Assembly: GCF_010692395.1 (NCBI RefSeq)
Contig: NZ_JAAHHS010000007.1
Coordinates: 22,171-69,106 of the forward strand
Origin: Moorena sp. SIO3H5
GTDB taxonomy: Bacteria; Cyanobacteriota; Cyanobacteriia; Cyanobacteriales; Coleofasciculaceae
Reading direction: 5' to 3'
DNA: 46,936 nucleotides
Shown here one piece after another: positions 24,959 through 33,393 of the stretch. How positions within the stretch are numbered: the stretch's first letter is position 1; the number at the start of each line of letters is the position of its first letter. The translations under genes and the position numbers were made by a program. The notes under the pieces are model-generated. The model worked only from the letters and a program-made list of their open reading frames with translations, had not been told where the DNA came from and did no database searches.

Positions 24959-25723
24959 TTATCGGAAAAACTCTGACGGCGAGAGTGGAGTATTGTTTTG
25001 ATTAGTTAAATTGGTTTGTGGGCGAATACTACCACTAACCGATGTTCGGGGTTTAAGTTCTGAGCGGTTTCCCCAGCCACCATTGCGTTCTGCTGCCCTA
25101 ATGCTAGGTACTGATTTCCTGCCACTAGGTAGCGGTATCGGTAGGGTGTAACTCGCCTTTACGTAAGGTTGACCATCATTATTAAATCGGACGAGGTCAC
25201 CTTCCATCTTTGGAATCTGCTGCTGTTGCTCTTCAGTTGTTCCTACCTGACCATAGGGCTCATAGGTAGCTACGAAAGAGACACTATTATTGGGGCTAAC
25301 CGAGAATCGTCCTTGTGATTGATTGATTTGCCAAGCTTCCTGAAGGCGACCATCTGATGCTACCTCCCATAGGTTAAGCCTAGCTTGCCATTGACCCTGC
25401 TCGTCTACCTCAACAACTTGGCGATCCAAAATGGAATAGGTGCCTAGGGGGTTAGAACCAAATAAAGGCTGTTGTGTCGGACGCAAATAGCGAATAGCAG
25501 CCACAGCAATTTGACTTTGGTTAGGTAGATTACTACTACCGGATACAGTATAGGCACCAGGACGACTGGCAGCTTTCACACTGAGTTCTAACTCAAGGTC
25601 AGGGGATTTTTTTGGGGAGCAACTGACACACAATGCCATTAGCATTAGGATCATAGTCCCGCGCCTATTAGAGTACAGTGAGCGAACTGTTTTACTTAAA
25701 AACTGGTAGAATTGCATAGGCAT
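24959..25723 (-). CDS. Hypothetical exported protein, possible lipoprotein
   Basis: 254 aa. An N-terminal signal-like segment (about 22-35, MILMLMALCVSC) ends in a Cys that could be lipidated, although the lipobox (CVSC) is not ideal. The rest is beta-rich (AYTVSGSSNLPNQSQIAVAAIRYL, WQARLNLWEV), suggesting an Ig-like or beta-sandwich fold. The tail is Arg/Pro/Asn-rich. No enzyme motif. It is transcribed divergently from the secreted Cys-rich gene at 25965 across a 240-bp shared upstream region. Function not recognised. Confidence 0.6.
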   Translation of the reverse strand: MPMQFYQFLSKTVRSLYSNRRGTMILMLMALCVSCSPKKSPDLELELSVKAASRPGAYTVSGSSNLPNQSQIAVAAIRYLRPTQQPLFGSNPLGTYSILDRQVVEVDEQGQWQARLNLWEVASDGRLQEAWQINQSQGRFSVSPNNSVSFVATYEPYGQVGTTEEQQQQIPKMEGDLVRFNNDGQPYVKASYTLPIPLPSGRKSVPSIRAAERNGGWGNRSELKPRTSVSGSIRPQTNLTNQNNTPLSPSEFFR

Positions 25724-25964
25724 AGGTATAAATAGATTAGATATCCCTAAGGGATAGCTTATAAAGAATAACTAATTGTCAGATTAGGGGTTGAAAATAT
25801 CGACTATCATAGCAAGTTGTTAAAAGCGAGCTATGTTGATTGCTAGTTACTCATCCATTGACCACGGAACCCTAATCCACGTCTAACATAATCAATAGCT
25901 TGATTGTTTATAATTGAGCGTTTATAATTGGTAGCTTATAAAATTTTATCCACTAAGACTAGTT

Positions 25965-26507
25965 ATGAAGCAGCAAAGCAGGTTTAGACATACATCTTTA
26001 TTGAAATTTTGTACTACTCAGTTGGCAATCGCTGGCCTAGTAACTTTAGGGATTCCTAATGATGCTGCCACTGCTGGAAATCAATTTAGTTTGTGTGCCA
26101 AAGATCTTAAAGCGGCCAATATTACTTCAGAAATCGCATCACAAGCTTGTTCAGAGGCACTACAACCTGAAGATTTATCGTTTTGTGTACTGAAAATCGA
26201 GGTACTGACCTCATTAGCAGGTCAAAAAGCCCTAGGTGCTTGTACACGAGTGCGACGACCTTTGGAATTAGCTAGGTGTGTGGTTGATATTGACAAGCAG
26301 ATTGAAAACATAAATGCTAACTCAGTGCTGGATCACTGCCGTCGTAGCCTCCTGCCAAAGCAATTTTCTGAATGTGTTATTGGCTTGAATAGTGCCAATG
26401 TCGCTAGCCCTGACAAGGCTCTAAACACTTGTATTTCTGTTGATCAATATCCATCCGAATTGTCTCCGACCTTTGCACCACCTCCAGCAAGAACGTCGGT
26501 TCAGTAG
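25965..26507 (+). CDS. Hypothetical secreted Cys-rich protein
   Basis: 180 aa with an N-terminal signal peptide (about 12-37, LLKFCTTQLAIAGLVTLG..ATAG). Three diverged repeats of about 38 residues follow, each with regularly spaced Cys (FSLCAKDL..ASQACSEAL, FCVLKIEV..LGACTRVR, FSECVIGL..LNTCISVD). The pairing suggests disulfides in the periplasm or outside the cell. The C-terminus is Pro-rich. Such proteins recur in filamentous cyanobacteria, but I know no function. Confidence 0.65.
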   Translation: MKQQSRFRHTSLLKFCTTQLAIAGLVTLGIPNDAATAGNQFSLCAKDLKAANITSEIASQACSEALQPEDLSFCVLKIEVLTSLAGQKALGACTRVRRPLELARCVVDIDKQIENINANSVLDHCRRSLLPKQFSECVIGLNSANVASPDKALNTCISVDQYPSELSPTFAPPPARTSVQ

Positions 26508-26554
26508 TTTGGTTGAGTATTGTAAGCATATGCGCTAGGCGCACGCTGCGCGAA

Positions 26555-26820
26555 CAGCACTCAGCACTCAGCACTCAGCACTCAGCTTTATGACACAGGC
26601 CACAAGTCCTGTGACAACACTGCAGCATTATTCCAATGCTTACCGATTTTATTCAAAAGCTGTTCGGTGTAGCTTGCCCTATGCTCATGGATCACATCAA
26701 GTACCGTGGCACAGGCTTCTAGCCTGTGACTGATTAGCTGTTCGCGTAGCGTGCGCGTAGCGCTTTAGCTGATAGCTGATAGCTGTTCGCACAGCGTGCG
26801 CGTAGCGCATATGCTTACCT
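26555..26820. repeat. Repeat cluster: (cagcact)n, cacaggct palindrome, (gctgata)n
   Basis: Heptamer cagcact in about four to five copies (26555-26586), the palindrome CACAGGCTtctAGCCTGTG (26710-26728, also in the clpR-clpP gap), gctgata units (about 26765-26785) and gttcgcgtagcgtgcgcgtagcgc blocks. It fills the gap between convergent genes. Confidence 0.8.
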
Positions 26821-26829
26821 TCTGTTTAT

Positions 26830-27951
26830 TTAACCTTCTGCTTGTTGAAGCTTGTTTAAGTAATCAACAATTTCGTTAAATTTTTGATCCACATTACCAC
26901 TGGTGAATAAATATTCAGCCCTAGCCAGACCTGCTCTCAAATCTGGGCAAACACCACAACGCCACAGATAAAACCCACCATTCCAGATAGCGGCTGGCAT
27001 CAATGGGTTGGATTTACCCTTTAAGATTTCCTGGTACTGTGTCAGCAGTTTAGTGGTTGACTCAAACGGTAAGTCCTTGCCAGCCAAACCGTATTCACTG
27101 GGATGGAGTAGCAGACGTTCAAACCCTTGACTAGATGATGGTTCACTAATGGCTATGATGGCAGTGCGATCGCGTGCTAGGTCACAGCTACCCTCTAAGC
27201 CTTTGACAAAGGTAAAATTCTTGACCAGACGCAGCTGACATGTCTGTTTAAACAGATTTTCTGTAGGTGGATGAACATACCCGGCAACATGATGAGTCTG
27301 TCTTTGATCGGCAGACCTATAGGCAGACCACAGGAGTTCCATGGTTGCTATCGGTGGACGTTTACCGATTTGGTCGCGATAGGAAACTAACTGATGAGCT
27401 TCGGGAAAATGCTGGGGTAAATAGATAAATCCTAAGCCAGTTTTCTCCAATACTTGTTGCACCTGGGGCACAGAAAGTTGGGAGAAATCCATACCCAATC
27501 CCTGCCAAATCTCAATTAAGGGGACTCCATACTTAGTGGGCATACAATCTCCGCCATCCATGACCACAGGTACACCAGCAGTAGCTAAGACTAAGGCGGT
27601 CAGGGGTGTGACTGGTGCAGTACGGCTTCGTCCATCATAGGGTGTTCCTAACGCTGTAACCCCCAGGGATGGAGAAGAAGAAACTGACCGAGAGGTATCT
27701 TGCCCATGGTTGATCTCCCACGGGTGTAACCTTGGTCCAAGTTGGTCATAAGCATCCAACATCCCTGCCAGTTCTTCACTGGTCGGTCGTTTGATGCGGT
27801 GAGCAATCATAAATGCTCCAATTTGGGCTGGTGTAGCCTCTTGTGTCAACATGAGGCGGGTTGCCGTGGTGGCTTCTTCACGAGTTAAGGCTTTCCCTGT
27901 GTGCACACCACTGCCCACTTTCTTTAATAATTCCCTGAAGGCATTACTCAT
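26830..27951 (-). CDS. Anthranilate phosphoribosyltransferase-like protein (TrpD2 type)
   Basis: 373-aa nucleoside phosphorylase class-III fold. An N-terminal helical domain (LTREEATTATRLMLTQEATPAQIGAFMIAHRIK) precedes an alpha/beta body with PYDGRSRTAPVTPLTALVLA, VVMDGGDCMPTKYGVPLIEI and FVKGLEGSCDLARDRT. The canonical TrpD glycine loop (GTGGD) is not evident, which suggests the YbiB/TrpD2 side of the family, members of which bind nucleic acid and not anthranilate, or a distinct substrate. It starts 30 bp after the LysR gene on the same strand, so an operon is likely. Confidence 0.8.
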   Translation of the reverse strand: MSNAFRELLKKVGSGVHTGKALTREEATTATRLMLTQEATPAQIGAFMIAHRIKRPTSEELAGMLDAYDQLGPRLHPWEINHGQDTSRSVSSSPSLGVTALGTPYDGRSRTAPVTPLTALVLATAGVPVVMDGGDCMPTKYGVPLIEIWQGLGMDFSQLSVPQVQQVLEKTGLGFIYLPQHFPEAHQLVSYRDQIGKRPPIATMELLWSAYRSADQRQTHHVAGYVHPPTENLFKQTCQLRLVKNFTFVKGLEGSCDLARDRTAIIAISEPSSSQGFERLLLHPSEYGLAGKDLPFESTTKLLTQYQEILKGKSNPLMPAAIWNGGFYLWRCGVCPDLRAGLARAEYLFTSGNVDQKFNEIVDYLNKLQQAEG

Positions 27952-27981
27952 CGGTGATTAGTCCAAAGCTGGAAACAGTTA

Positions 27982-28977
27982 TCAAGCTTGAGCAAGGGCT
28001 GGCAGCTGGACGTTCCAAGCCTGAACTGTTGGCATGTCCAGCTGACGCACCAGTTTACAAAAATGCTGAATTGGTGGAATGTCTAAGCGATCGCGAGTCG
28101 TGACTAAGACCACCTGACGAGTCCACTTCGAATCCAAGGCAGAGACGCTACCTACTAGTTTGTGGGAGCTAGCCAGGGATTCTGGTAGTTTTTCTAGGGA
28201 TCGCACAGCCAGAGTAGAGTCTTGATTTACATTGATCATGGCTGATTTGGGCAATAAGGCAATCAATTCTCCTTGGCGCACTACTCCTTGGAATGCTTCT
28301 AGGGTATTTAACTCCATAACTGCCCGCAAGTTAGCCCCTAGACGGGCAAACTGCTGCTGTACTAAACGTTGCATGCCATAGCCACTTTTAAAGACTACTT
28401 GTGGGTATTTAATCAGTTCTGACCAGGGCACTGATTGATAGTTTACTAAGGGATGGTCTGATGCCATCAGGACTTCGATGGGCTCTTCATAGAGTACCTC
28501 AACTACCATCTCTGAACTAGTGGTCAAAAAGCGATTGTTCATCACAATTGCTACATCCACTAAACCATCTCTCAGTACCTTCAAAGAGCGATCGCTTCCG
28601 AGGGCCGTCACTCGTAATTGCACTTGAGGATAGGCCCGACAAAATTGCTTTAAGATCGGTGGCAAGTAGTGAGCGCAGACTGATTGGATTGCTGCTACAC
28701 ACAATTCTGGCTGCTTACCTGCGATCAAATCTGCTAATTCTTGGGTAGCAGTTTGCCACTCTTGACATATTTTACGAGCACGGGGTAACAGCTGTTCCCC
28801 TGCAAGAGTCAACTTGGCGTGAGCAGTGCGATGAAACAGTGGCATACCCAGATGGCTTTCCAGAGACTGAATTTGTCTACTGATAGTCGATTGTGTTACG
28901 CCGCATTTTTGTGCCGCTTGTCCAAAATTACCTGTCTGGGTGACTGCCAGAAATGCTTGCAACTGCTCAATCCGCAT
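27982..28977 (-). CDS. LysR-family transcriptional regulator
   Basis: 331-aa LTTR. The winged-HTH at residues 1-60 is canonical (MRIEQLQAFLAVTQTGNFGQ, CGVTQSTISRQIQSLE). The linker helix runs to about residue 90, and a periplasmic-binding-like effector domain follows (LCVAAIQSVCAHYLPPILKQF, VDVAIVMNN, ELIALLPKSA). It is upstream of and probably co-transcribed with the TrpD-like gene, and diverges from the truncated psbA across 480 bp. The ligand is unknown; in cyanobacteria many LTTRs respond to carbon or redox status. Confidence 0.9.
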   Translation of the reverse strand: MRIEQLQAFLAVTQTGNFGQAAQKCGVTQSTISRQIQSLESHLGMPLFHRTAHAKLTLAGEQLLPRARKICQEWQTATQELADLIAGKQPELCVAAIQSVCAHYLPPILKQFCRAYPQVQLRVTALGSDRSLKVLRDGLVDVAIVMNNRFLTTSSEMVVEVLYEEPIEVLMASDHPLVNYQSVPWSELIKYPQVVFKSGYGMQRLVQQQFARLGANLRAVMELNTLEAFQGVVRQGELIALLPKSAMINVNQDSTLAVRSLEKLPESLASSHKLVGSVSALDSKWTRQVVLVTTRDRLDIPPIQHFCKLVRQLDMPTVQAWNVQLPALAQA

Positions 28978-29355
28978 GATTTCTCTAAGGTGTATGAGGT
29001 TTCATCATAATTCATTGAACATAGTAGATTTTTTTAGTAACTTCGGTAAAATTTGATACATTGACCCTCTCCCATTTAACTAAATCAATAACTCCACTAA
29101 TGTAATCTAGTCAACCAATTTCAATTGGAACAGTCACAGTCAAGGGAAAACAGGGCACTTCGGATTTCTGAAAAAGCCCAGATATTAAGAAAGTCTAAAT
29201 AAATAGATAAATGTAGCGTTTCCTGGTATATGCGAGGTACATCTAAATTTTTTAAATTCATATCACATTTTGATTATAAAATCAATACTTATTTAATATA
29301 AGATTTACTTATTTACATTATTTAATAATATTAGGGGTAATTACTCTCAAACCCC

Positions 29356-29384
29356 TTTACAAAACTTTAGATATTGCTTAATAT
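29356..29384 (+). promoter_or_regulatory. HLR1-containing promoter of the truncated psbA
   Basis: TTTACAAAACTTTAGATA (29356-29373) matches the HLR1 consensus with one mismatch (C to G in the second half-site). The first half-site doubles as a -35 (TTTACA) with a 17-bp spacer to TAATAT (29379-29384). An HLR1 at the -35 is the activating arrangement for RpaB. The leader of about 65 nt ends in 'cgcaatcataagaac' before ATG, closely matching the leader of the intact psbA at 44159. Confidence 0.5.
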
Positions 29385-29455
29385 ATATACATGAAGGCAC
29401 ACAAAAGCCGGACGAACCTCGAAAAGTTCATATTCATACCCGCAATCATAAGAAC

Positions 29456-30019
29456 ATGACTACTGTATTACAACAGAGCAATAACTCTGTGTGGTCTCAG
29501 TTCTGCAATTGGGTTACCTCCACCAACAACCGCCTCTATGTAGGTTGGTTTGGTGTCTTAATGATCCCAACCCTGCTAGCTGCTACCACCTGCTTCATCA
29601 TTGCATTCATCGCTGCTCCTCCTGTGGACATCGATGGTATCCGCGAGCCCGTTGCTGGTTCCTTAATGTACGGAAACAACATCATCTCTGGTGCTGTTGT
29701 TCCTTCTTCTAACGCCATTGGCCTACACTTCTACCCAATCTGGGAAGCTGCTTCTCTAGATGAGTGGCTATACAACGGTGGTCCTTACCAGTTGGTAGTG
29801 TTCCACTTCCTGATTGGTGTATTCGCCTACATGGGTCGTGAGTGGGAACTAAGCTACCGTTTAGGTATGCGTCCTTGGATCTGCGTAGCTTACAGCGCAC
29901 CTGTTGCAGCTGCTAGCGCCGTATTCTTGATCTACCCAATTGGACAAGGTTCTTTCTCCGATGGTATGCCTCTAGGTATCAGCGGAAACCATGGCTTGCT
30001 GATAACCGACGGGGAGTAA
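29456..30019 (+). pseudogene. psbA: psbA (D1) truncated after about 177 codons
   Basis: Codons 1 to about 177 encode a normal D1 N-terminal half (helices A-C, TyrZ region and Asp170 in [18 protein letters not shown]). The sequence then switches at about 29986 to [10 protein letters not shown] and a stop. Helices D-E, the Mn-cluster ligands His332, Glu333, Asp342 and the C-terminus, and the chlorophyll ligand His198 are all lost, so the product cannot be a working D1. The residue corresponding to position 130 is Glu (GREWELSY), the high-light D1:2 type, whereas the intact copy at 44159 has Gln. The promoter and leader look intact. Confidence 0.9.
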
Positions 30020-31378
30020 GACATCAAAGCTTTCTAATAGCCCACTGGTTTGGCCGGAAATTTGGATGTCTTCGCTTATCCCTAGGGCAATTTTTAGTAA
30101 GGCGCGGGTCAAGCCATTGGGATTACCTGTGATTGAGATGGCGATGCGATCGCTATAGTAAACTCTAGCTCTAGATAACCATAGCAGGGGTAAGCTCAAT
30201 ACCCAGTAAATGCTGTAACTGACGGAAGCAACAGTACCGGTAATTCCTAAAAGGATTGGGCTTAACCATCCCCTACCACCAGGTAATTTAACTAGCAGTA
30301 ATTCCTTTAGCTTCTCTGCCCACTGAGGGATTTGCCAATAGATGGTGTAAGGGATTTGAATAATTAGTACCCCTAGGGACATCAACATGAAATCCCGATT
30401 GATAATATGTCCTAGCTGACCAGCGTAGATGTTGGCAATTTCATCATCTTTGAGCTGGTCTAATAATCCCTGACTAACTACAATGCGAGCAGTGCGAGGT
30501 AAGTTACCATAGGTCAGGGCTACGGTGGCGTCTGTGGGTAAGATTTTTAAGCTGGGTAAGGGCAGACGTCGTTTGCGGCAAACCTTTTGGATGACTTTAG
30601 CGGATTCTGGATGGCGGGAAGCTAGTTGAGTTAGGGATAGGGGTTCAAGACCATGAAACTGTAGCAATCCATCCATTAACCAGGGCGATAGGATAAATAG
30701 GATTGCTAAGGTAATTCCTAGGGCTAAAGTTGGGTCACGGTATAACAATTGGAAGGGTTGGAACCACGGTAACTCTACCAAGATGGAATTGATGGTTTCC
30801 ATGGCGAATTCTACTAGAACCCGCAGTAGCCAGAAAAATGCGATCGCAACCGTGATTGCTACTAACCACAACCGTTCCATCTTGGGAGATTTCAGGGGAT
30901 GCCAATGCTGTGCTCGTCCACAGTTGCGCCATCGAGGACGAGGAGTGTAGAGGGTGGGAATATCCGGGGGAGAGTAGGGAACTGGTAATAGGGAAGAAGA
31001 TGAAGCAGTCTGGTTTGGTTTACGGCTCAGTTTCAGTGGGCTAGACGCCTGATCCTCTAGCGGGGTAAACCCTGTGGCATCAGTAGGGGACTTAGCAGCA
31101 ACAGGATACTTGGTAATTAACTCAGCCTCAGTTTTAGCTGCCCATTCCTGTATCTGGGGGTCAGGGTGTTCCCTCAGGTGTTGGCAAAGTGCGATCGCTT
31201 TTTCCGGTTGACCATGCTTAGGATATGCCTCGACTAGGGATTGAGAGGCTTCCGTCACAATGGAGTCATCCAACTCCATCTCACAGACACCTTCTAAGTG
31301 TGCGATCGCATCCTGGTAATTGCCCTGTTTCAGAGCTTCTATACCAGCTGCCAGAGTTGGATTAGGAATAGATGCCAT
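29972..31378 (-). CDS. TPR/M48-like membrane protein, degenerate and 3'-truncated
   Basis: 468 aa. N-terminal TPR-like helices (about 7-95), a Pro/Ser-rich linker, then a peptidase M48 (HtpX/Ste24-like) domain with four or five hydrophobic segments. Where HExxH is expected the sequence reads IYAGQLGHI, so the first His and the Glu are absent. Zinc protease activity is therefore unlikely, and this may be a family-level loss. The last residues (QQAMVSADT) run across the junction into antisense psbA sequence, ending at a stop supplied by psbA DNA. The original C-terminus is gone. The stops of this gene and the truncated psbA overlap convergently. Confidence 0.75.
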   Translation of the reverse strand: MASIPNPTLAAGIEALKQGNYQDAIAHLEGVCEMELDDSIVTEASQSLVEAYPKHGQPEKAIALCQHLREHPDPQIQEWAAKTEAELITKYPVAAKSPTDATGFTPLEDQASSPLKLSRKPNQTASSSSLLPVPYSPPDIPTLYTPRPRWRNCGRAQHWHPLKSPKMERLWLVAITVAIAFFWLLRVLVEFAMETINSILVELPWFQPFQLLYRDPTLALGITLAILFILSPWLMDGLLQFHGLEPLSLTQLASRHPESAKVIQKVCRKRRLPLPSLKILPTDATVALTYGNLPRTARIVVSQGLLDQLKDDEIANIYAGQLGHIINRDFMLMSLGVLIIQIPYTIYWQIPQWAEKLKELLLVKLPGGRGWLSPILLGITGTVASVSYSIYWVLSLPLLWLSRARVYYSDRIAISITGNPNGLTRALLKIALGISEDIQISGQTSGLLESFDVLLPVGYQQAMVSADT

Positions 31379-31565
31379 GAGGTTTCTAGTGTTTTTCCCT
31401 ATCTTCCTCTAAGATACCCTTTCCCTAGCCATGTGATCTCACCTCCGTGGTATCCCTGAGAATGAGCTGTTGCTGTAACCTACGGTTTTTTCAGTGTGGT
31501 AAACTCACTTGAAAGATGCTACGATGGGGATAAGACGTGATGTATTAGTAAGAATAGGGCTAAAT

Positions 31566-31765
31566 AAGTTACCCAAATCGATCCTATTCAAGGTGACAAT
31601 CTCACTTAATAGCTGTTATCCTAGGAGCATGCCGTTATTTAATTGTAATAAAACCTGAAAAAGTTACCCCATTCTATCCACTTCAGTGTTGCAGTCTCAT
31701 TTAAAAGCTGTTAGAACGGGAATGTAACGTTATGAATTGGTAACTCATCGAGAGATTGAGTTACC
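31566..31765 (+). promoter_or_regulatory. Duplicated upstream block and hairpin before the three-gene module
   Basis: Two diverged direct copies (31566-31642 and 31661-31737, period 95) share 'aagttaccc..cctattc', 'tctcacttaa.agctgtta' and 'gttat..aa'. The dyad GGTAACTC (31739-31746) and GAGTTACC (31758-31765) follows directly, 29 nt before the ATG at 31795. It looks like a doubled regulatory region with an operator or leader hairpin. Confidence 0.4.
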
Positions 31766-31794
31766 AATTTTTTCCAATTTCAGGACATCACACC

Positions 31795-32901
31795 ATGACT
31801 TCACAAAATCCAATCCCGCCGCAGTTAAGTGATATGCCAAACGTGGAACTTGAGTCCACGGATAACAATCAGTCTACTGAAGCACTAGTAGAAGAAGGTG
31901 TTAACCGCATCGTCAACGAGATTGTTGATTCGGCGCTAGCACGGATTAGCGATGAGCAAGAGCGGCAACTAGTGCGCGATGGTATTGCTGATATCCTCGG
32001 TAACACACTCCAGGAACTAGTTGAGGAAAAACTTAATCACGAGCAATCTCAAATCTCCATGATTGGGGGGATGGCTATCGGTGACGCCGTTGATGCCGGT
32101 ATTAATGCCGCTAAGCAAGTACAAGACCTAGGCTTTGTGGAGTTTACTGCTGGCTTAATTAACGGTACTTTCGATGCTATTATCGCTGCCACGATCAGAC
32201 AGATCGAAGCCTATGCTGAGCTGGTTGCTAACTTAGCCAAAACCCTGGAAAACTTCGAGGCTGAAAACGTCTCTGATGCTGAGATTAACGCACACCTTAA
32301 TGAACGCTATCCGGATGGCGATGGGGGCACTGTTGTACGCCCGGACTATGCATTTCTAGGCACACCTTCAGACCCAAAAACCGGGAATCCTGGCAAGGGT
32401 GGTATTACTAAGTTACAGGAGGTAGCAAGAGCATTAGAAACAGAAACGGCTAACCTGGAACGACCCCTTAAACTCACTATCACACCAGAGCAGAAGAATG
32501 CTTTCACGGCTCCACAAGTCTACCAAATTCGTCAGGCAATTTCTAAGTTACTGGCACAGAGCTTGATTGATCATCTCCGGGAGATGGCAAGGCAGGGCAT
32601 GGCAAGGATTGTAATCAGCGATGGTGAAATCCTTTCTAAACTTACCTTTAACGTTACTGCTACCGAAACAGAAACTAAACGAAAAAGCGAGTACGACCGT
32701 TTACAAGCTGGCGCTTATCTCCGAGCCAGTGCTAGGTGGGGATGGGGTCGCGCTTCTGTTGGAGCAAACTTCAACAAACTCAAAGTCAAAACAACTAATG
32801 AAAGTTCATTTGATAACGTTACCATGAGTACTGAAATCATTGGTCAGGTTAAAATTCGCTTCCGCACCGAGACCTTCCCAATCCTAGAGTCGAACGCATA
32901 A
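31795..32901 (+). CDS. Hypothetical protein, helical with C-terminal beta region (module gene 1)
   Basis: 368 aa. Residues about 15-165 are almost purely helical and amphipathic (TEALVEEGVNRIVNEIVDSA, GLINGTFDAIIAATIRQIEA) with no membrane segment. A Gly/Asp/Pro linker follows (about 170-205), then helices. The C-terminal beta domain (about 275-360) contains TFNVTATETETKRKSEYD, GAYLRASARWGWGRASVG and TEIIGQVKIRFRTETFP. That final part resembles the C-termini of DUF2589-like proteins, without certainty. The frame is open to a TTG at 31756, but that lies inside the leader hairpin, so ATG 31795 is preferred. It is the first of three co-directional genes. Confidence 0.65.
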   Translation: MTSQNPIPPQLSDMPNVELESTDNNQSTEALVEEGVNRIVNEIVDSALARISDEQERQLVRDGIADILGNTLQELVEEKLNHEQSQISMIGGMAIGDAVDAGINAAKQVQDLGFVEFTAGLINGTFDAIIAATIRQIEAYAELVANLAKTLENFEAENVSDAEINAHLNERYPDGDGGTVVRPDYAFLGTPSDPKTGNPGKGGITKLQEVARALETETANLERPLKLTITPEQKNAFTAPQVYQIRQAISKLLAQSLIDHLREMARQGMARIVISDGEILSKLTFNVTATETETKRKSEYDRLQAGAYLRASARWGWGRASVGANFNKLKVKTTNESSFDNVTMSTEIIGQVKIRFRTETFPILESNA

Positions 32902-33065
32902 CTTGATTACCTAATTACTTAAGTATCGCAGCGGGATGATTGTTGCGATAGGGTAGCCTCCAGGGAATAGGAAAAGAGAGGGGAGTTTGAAGATATTTTC
33001 TCCCTACTCCCTGCTCCCTGCTCCCTTATTTAGTAACCTCAATCATCCCCTATCTATCATTACCT

Positions 33066-33350
33066 ATGGCTGATATCACACTAGGCAAATTGATTGCCCT
33101 GATCCTTGAAGAAGTATCTGACACCCTCGACCAAAAAAGTTCTGACAGCGCAGCAGGAAAAAATTTACAGGTTACAGATGTTTATTTTGATATTCCAGCA
33201 CATTTATACCTGCAAACCGATGGGCAATTTTTAAGTCAAGAGGAAACCACATCACGAGTAATGATTAGTTTACCTTCAACCATAGAAACTCCCCCTGTCG
33301 GTAAACTAGGTCGCATCCGCATGACTATCGCTCCTGAAAAATCACTATAA
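33066..33350 (+). CDS. Small hypothetical protein (module gene 2)
   Basis: 94 aa. The N-terminal helix is TLGKLIALILEEVSDTLDQ. Beta segments follow: LQVTDVYFDIPAHLYLQ, SRVMISLPS and LGRIRMTIAPE. A helix then paired strands, together with the size, resembles the N-terminal (Trypco2-like) domain of the next gene, so both may share a fold that pairs or assembles. It lies 164 bp after gene 1 (a gap with ccctgct heptamers) and 43 bp before gene 3. No recognised family. Confidence 0.6.
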   Translation: MADITLGKLIALILEEVSDTLDQKSSDSAAGKNLQVTDVYFDIPAHLYLQTDGQFLSQEETTSRVMISLPSTIETPPVGKLGRIRMTIAPEKSL

Positions 33351-33393
33351 GACTACCCCATCCGAAGTTGAACATTTTTGCTAGTAAACTACT

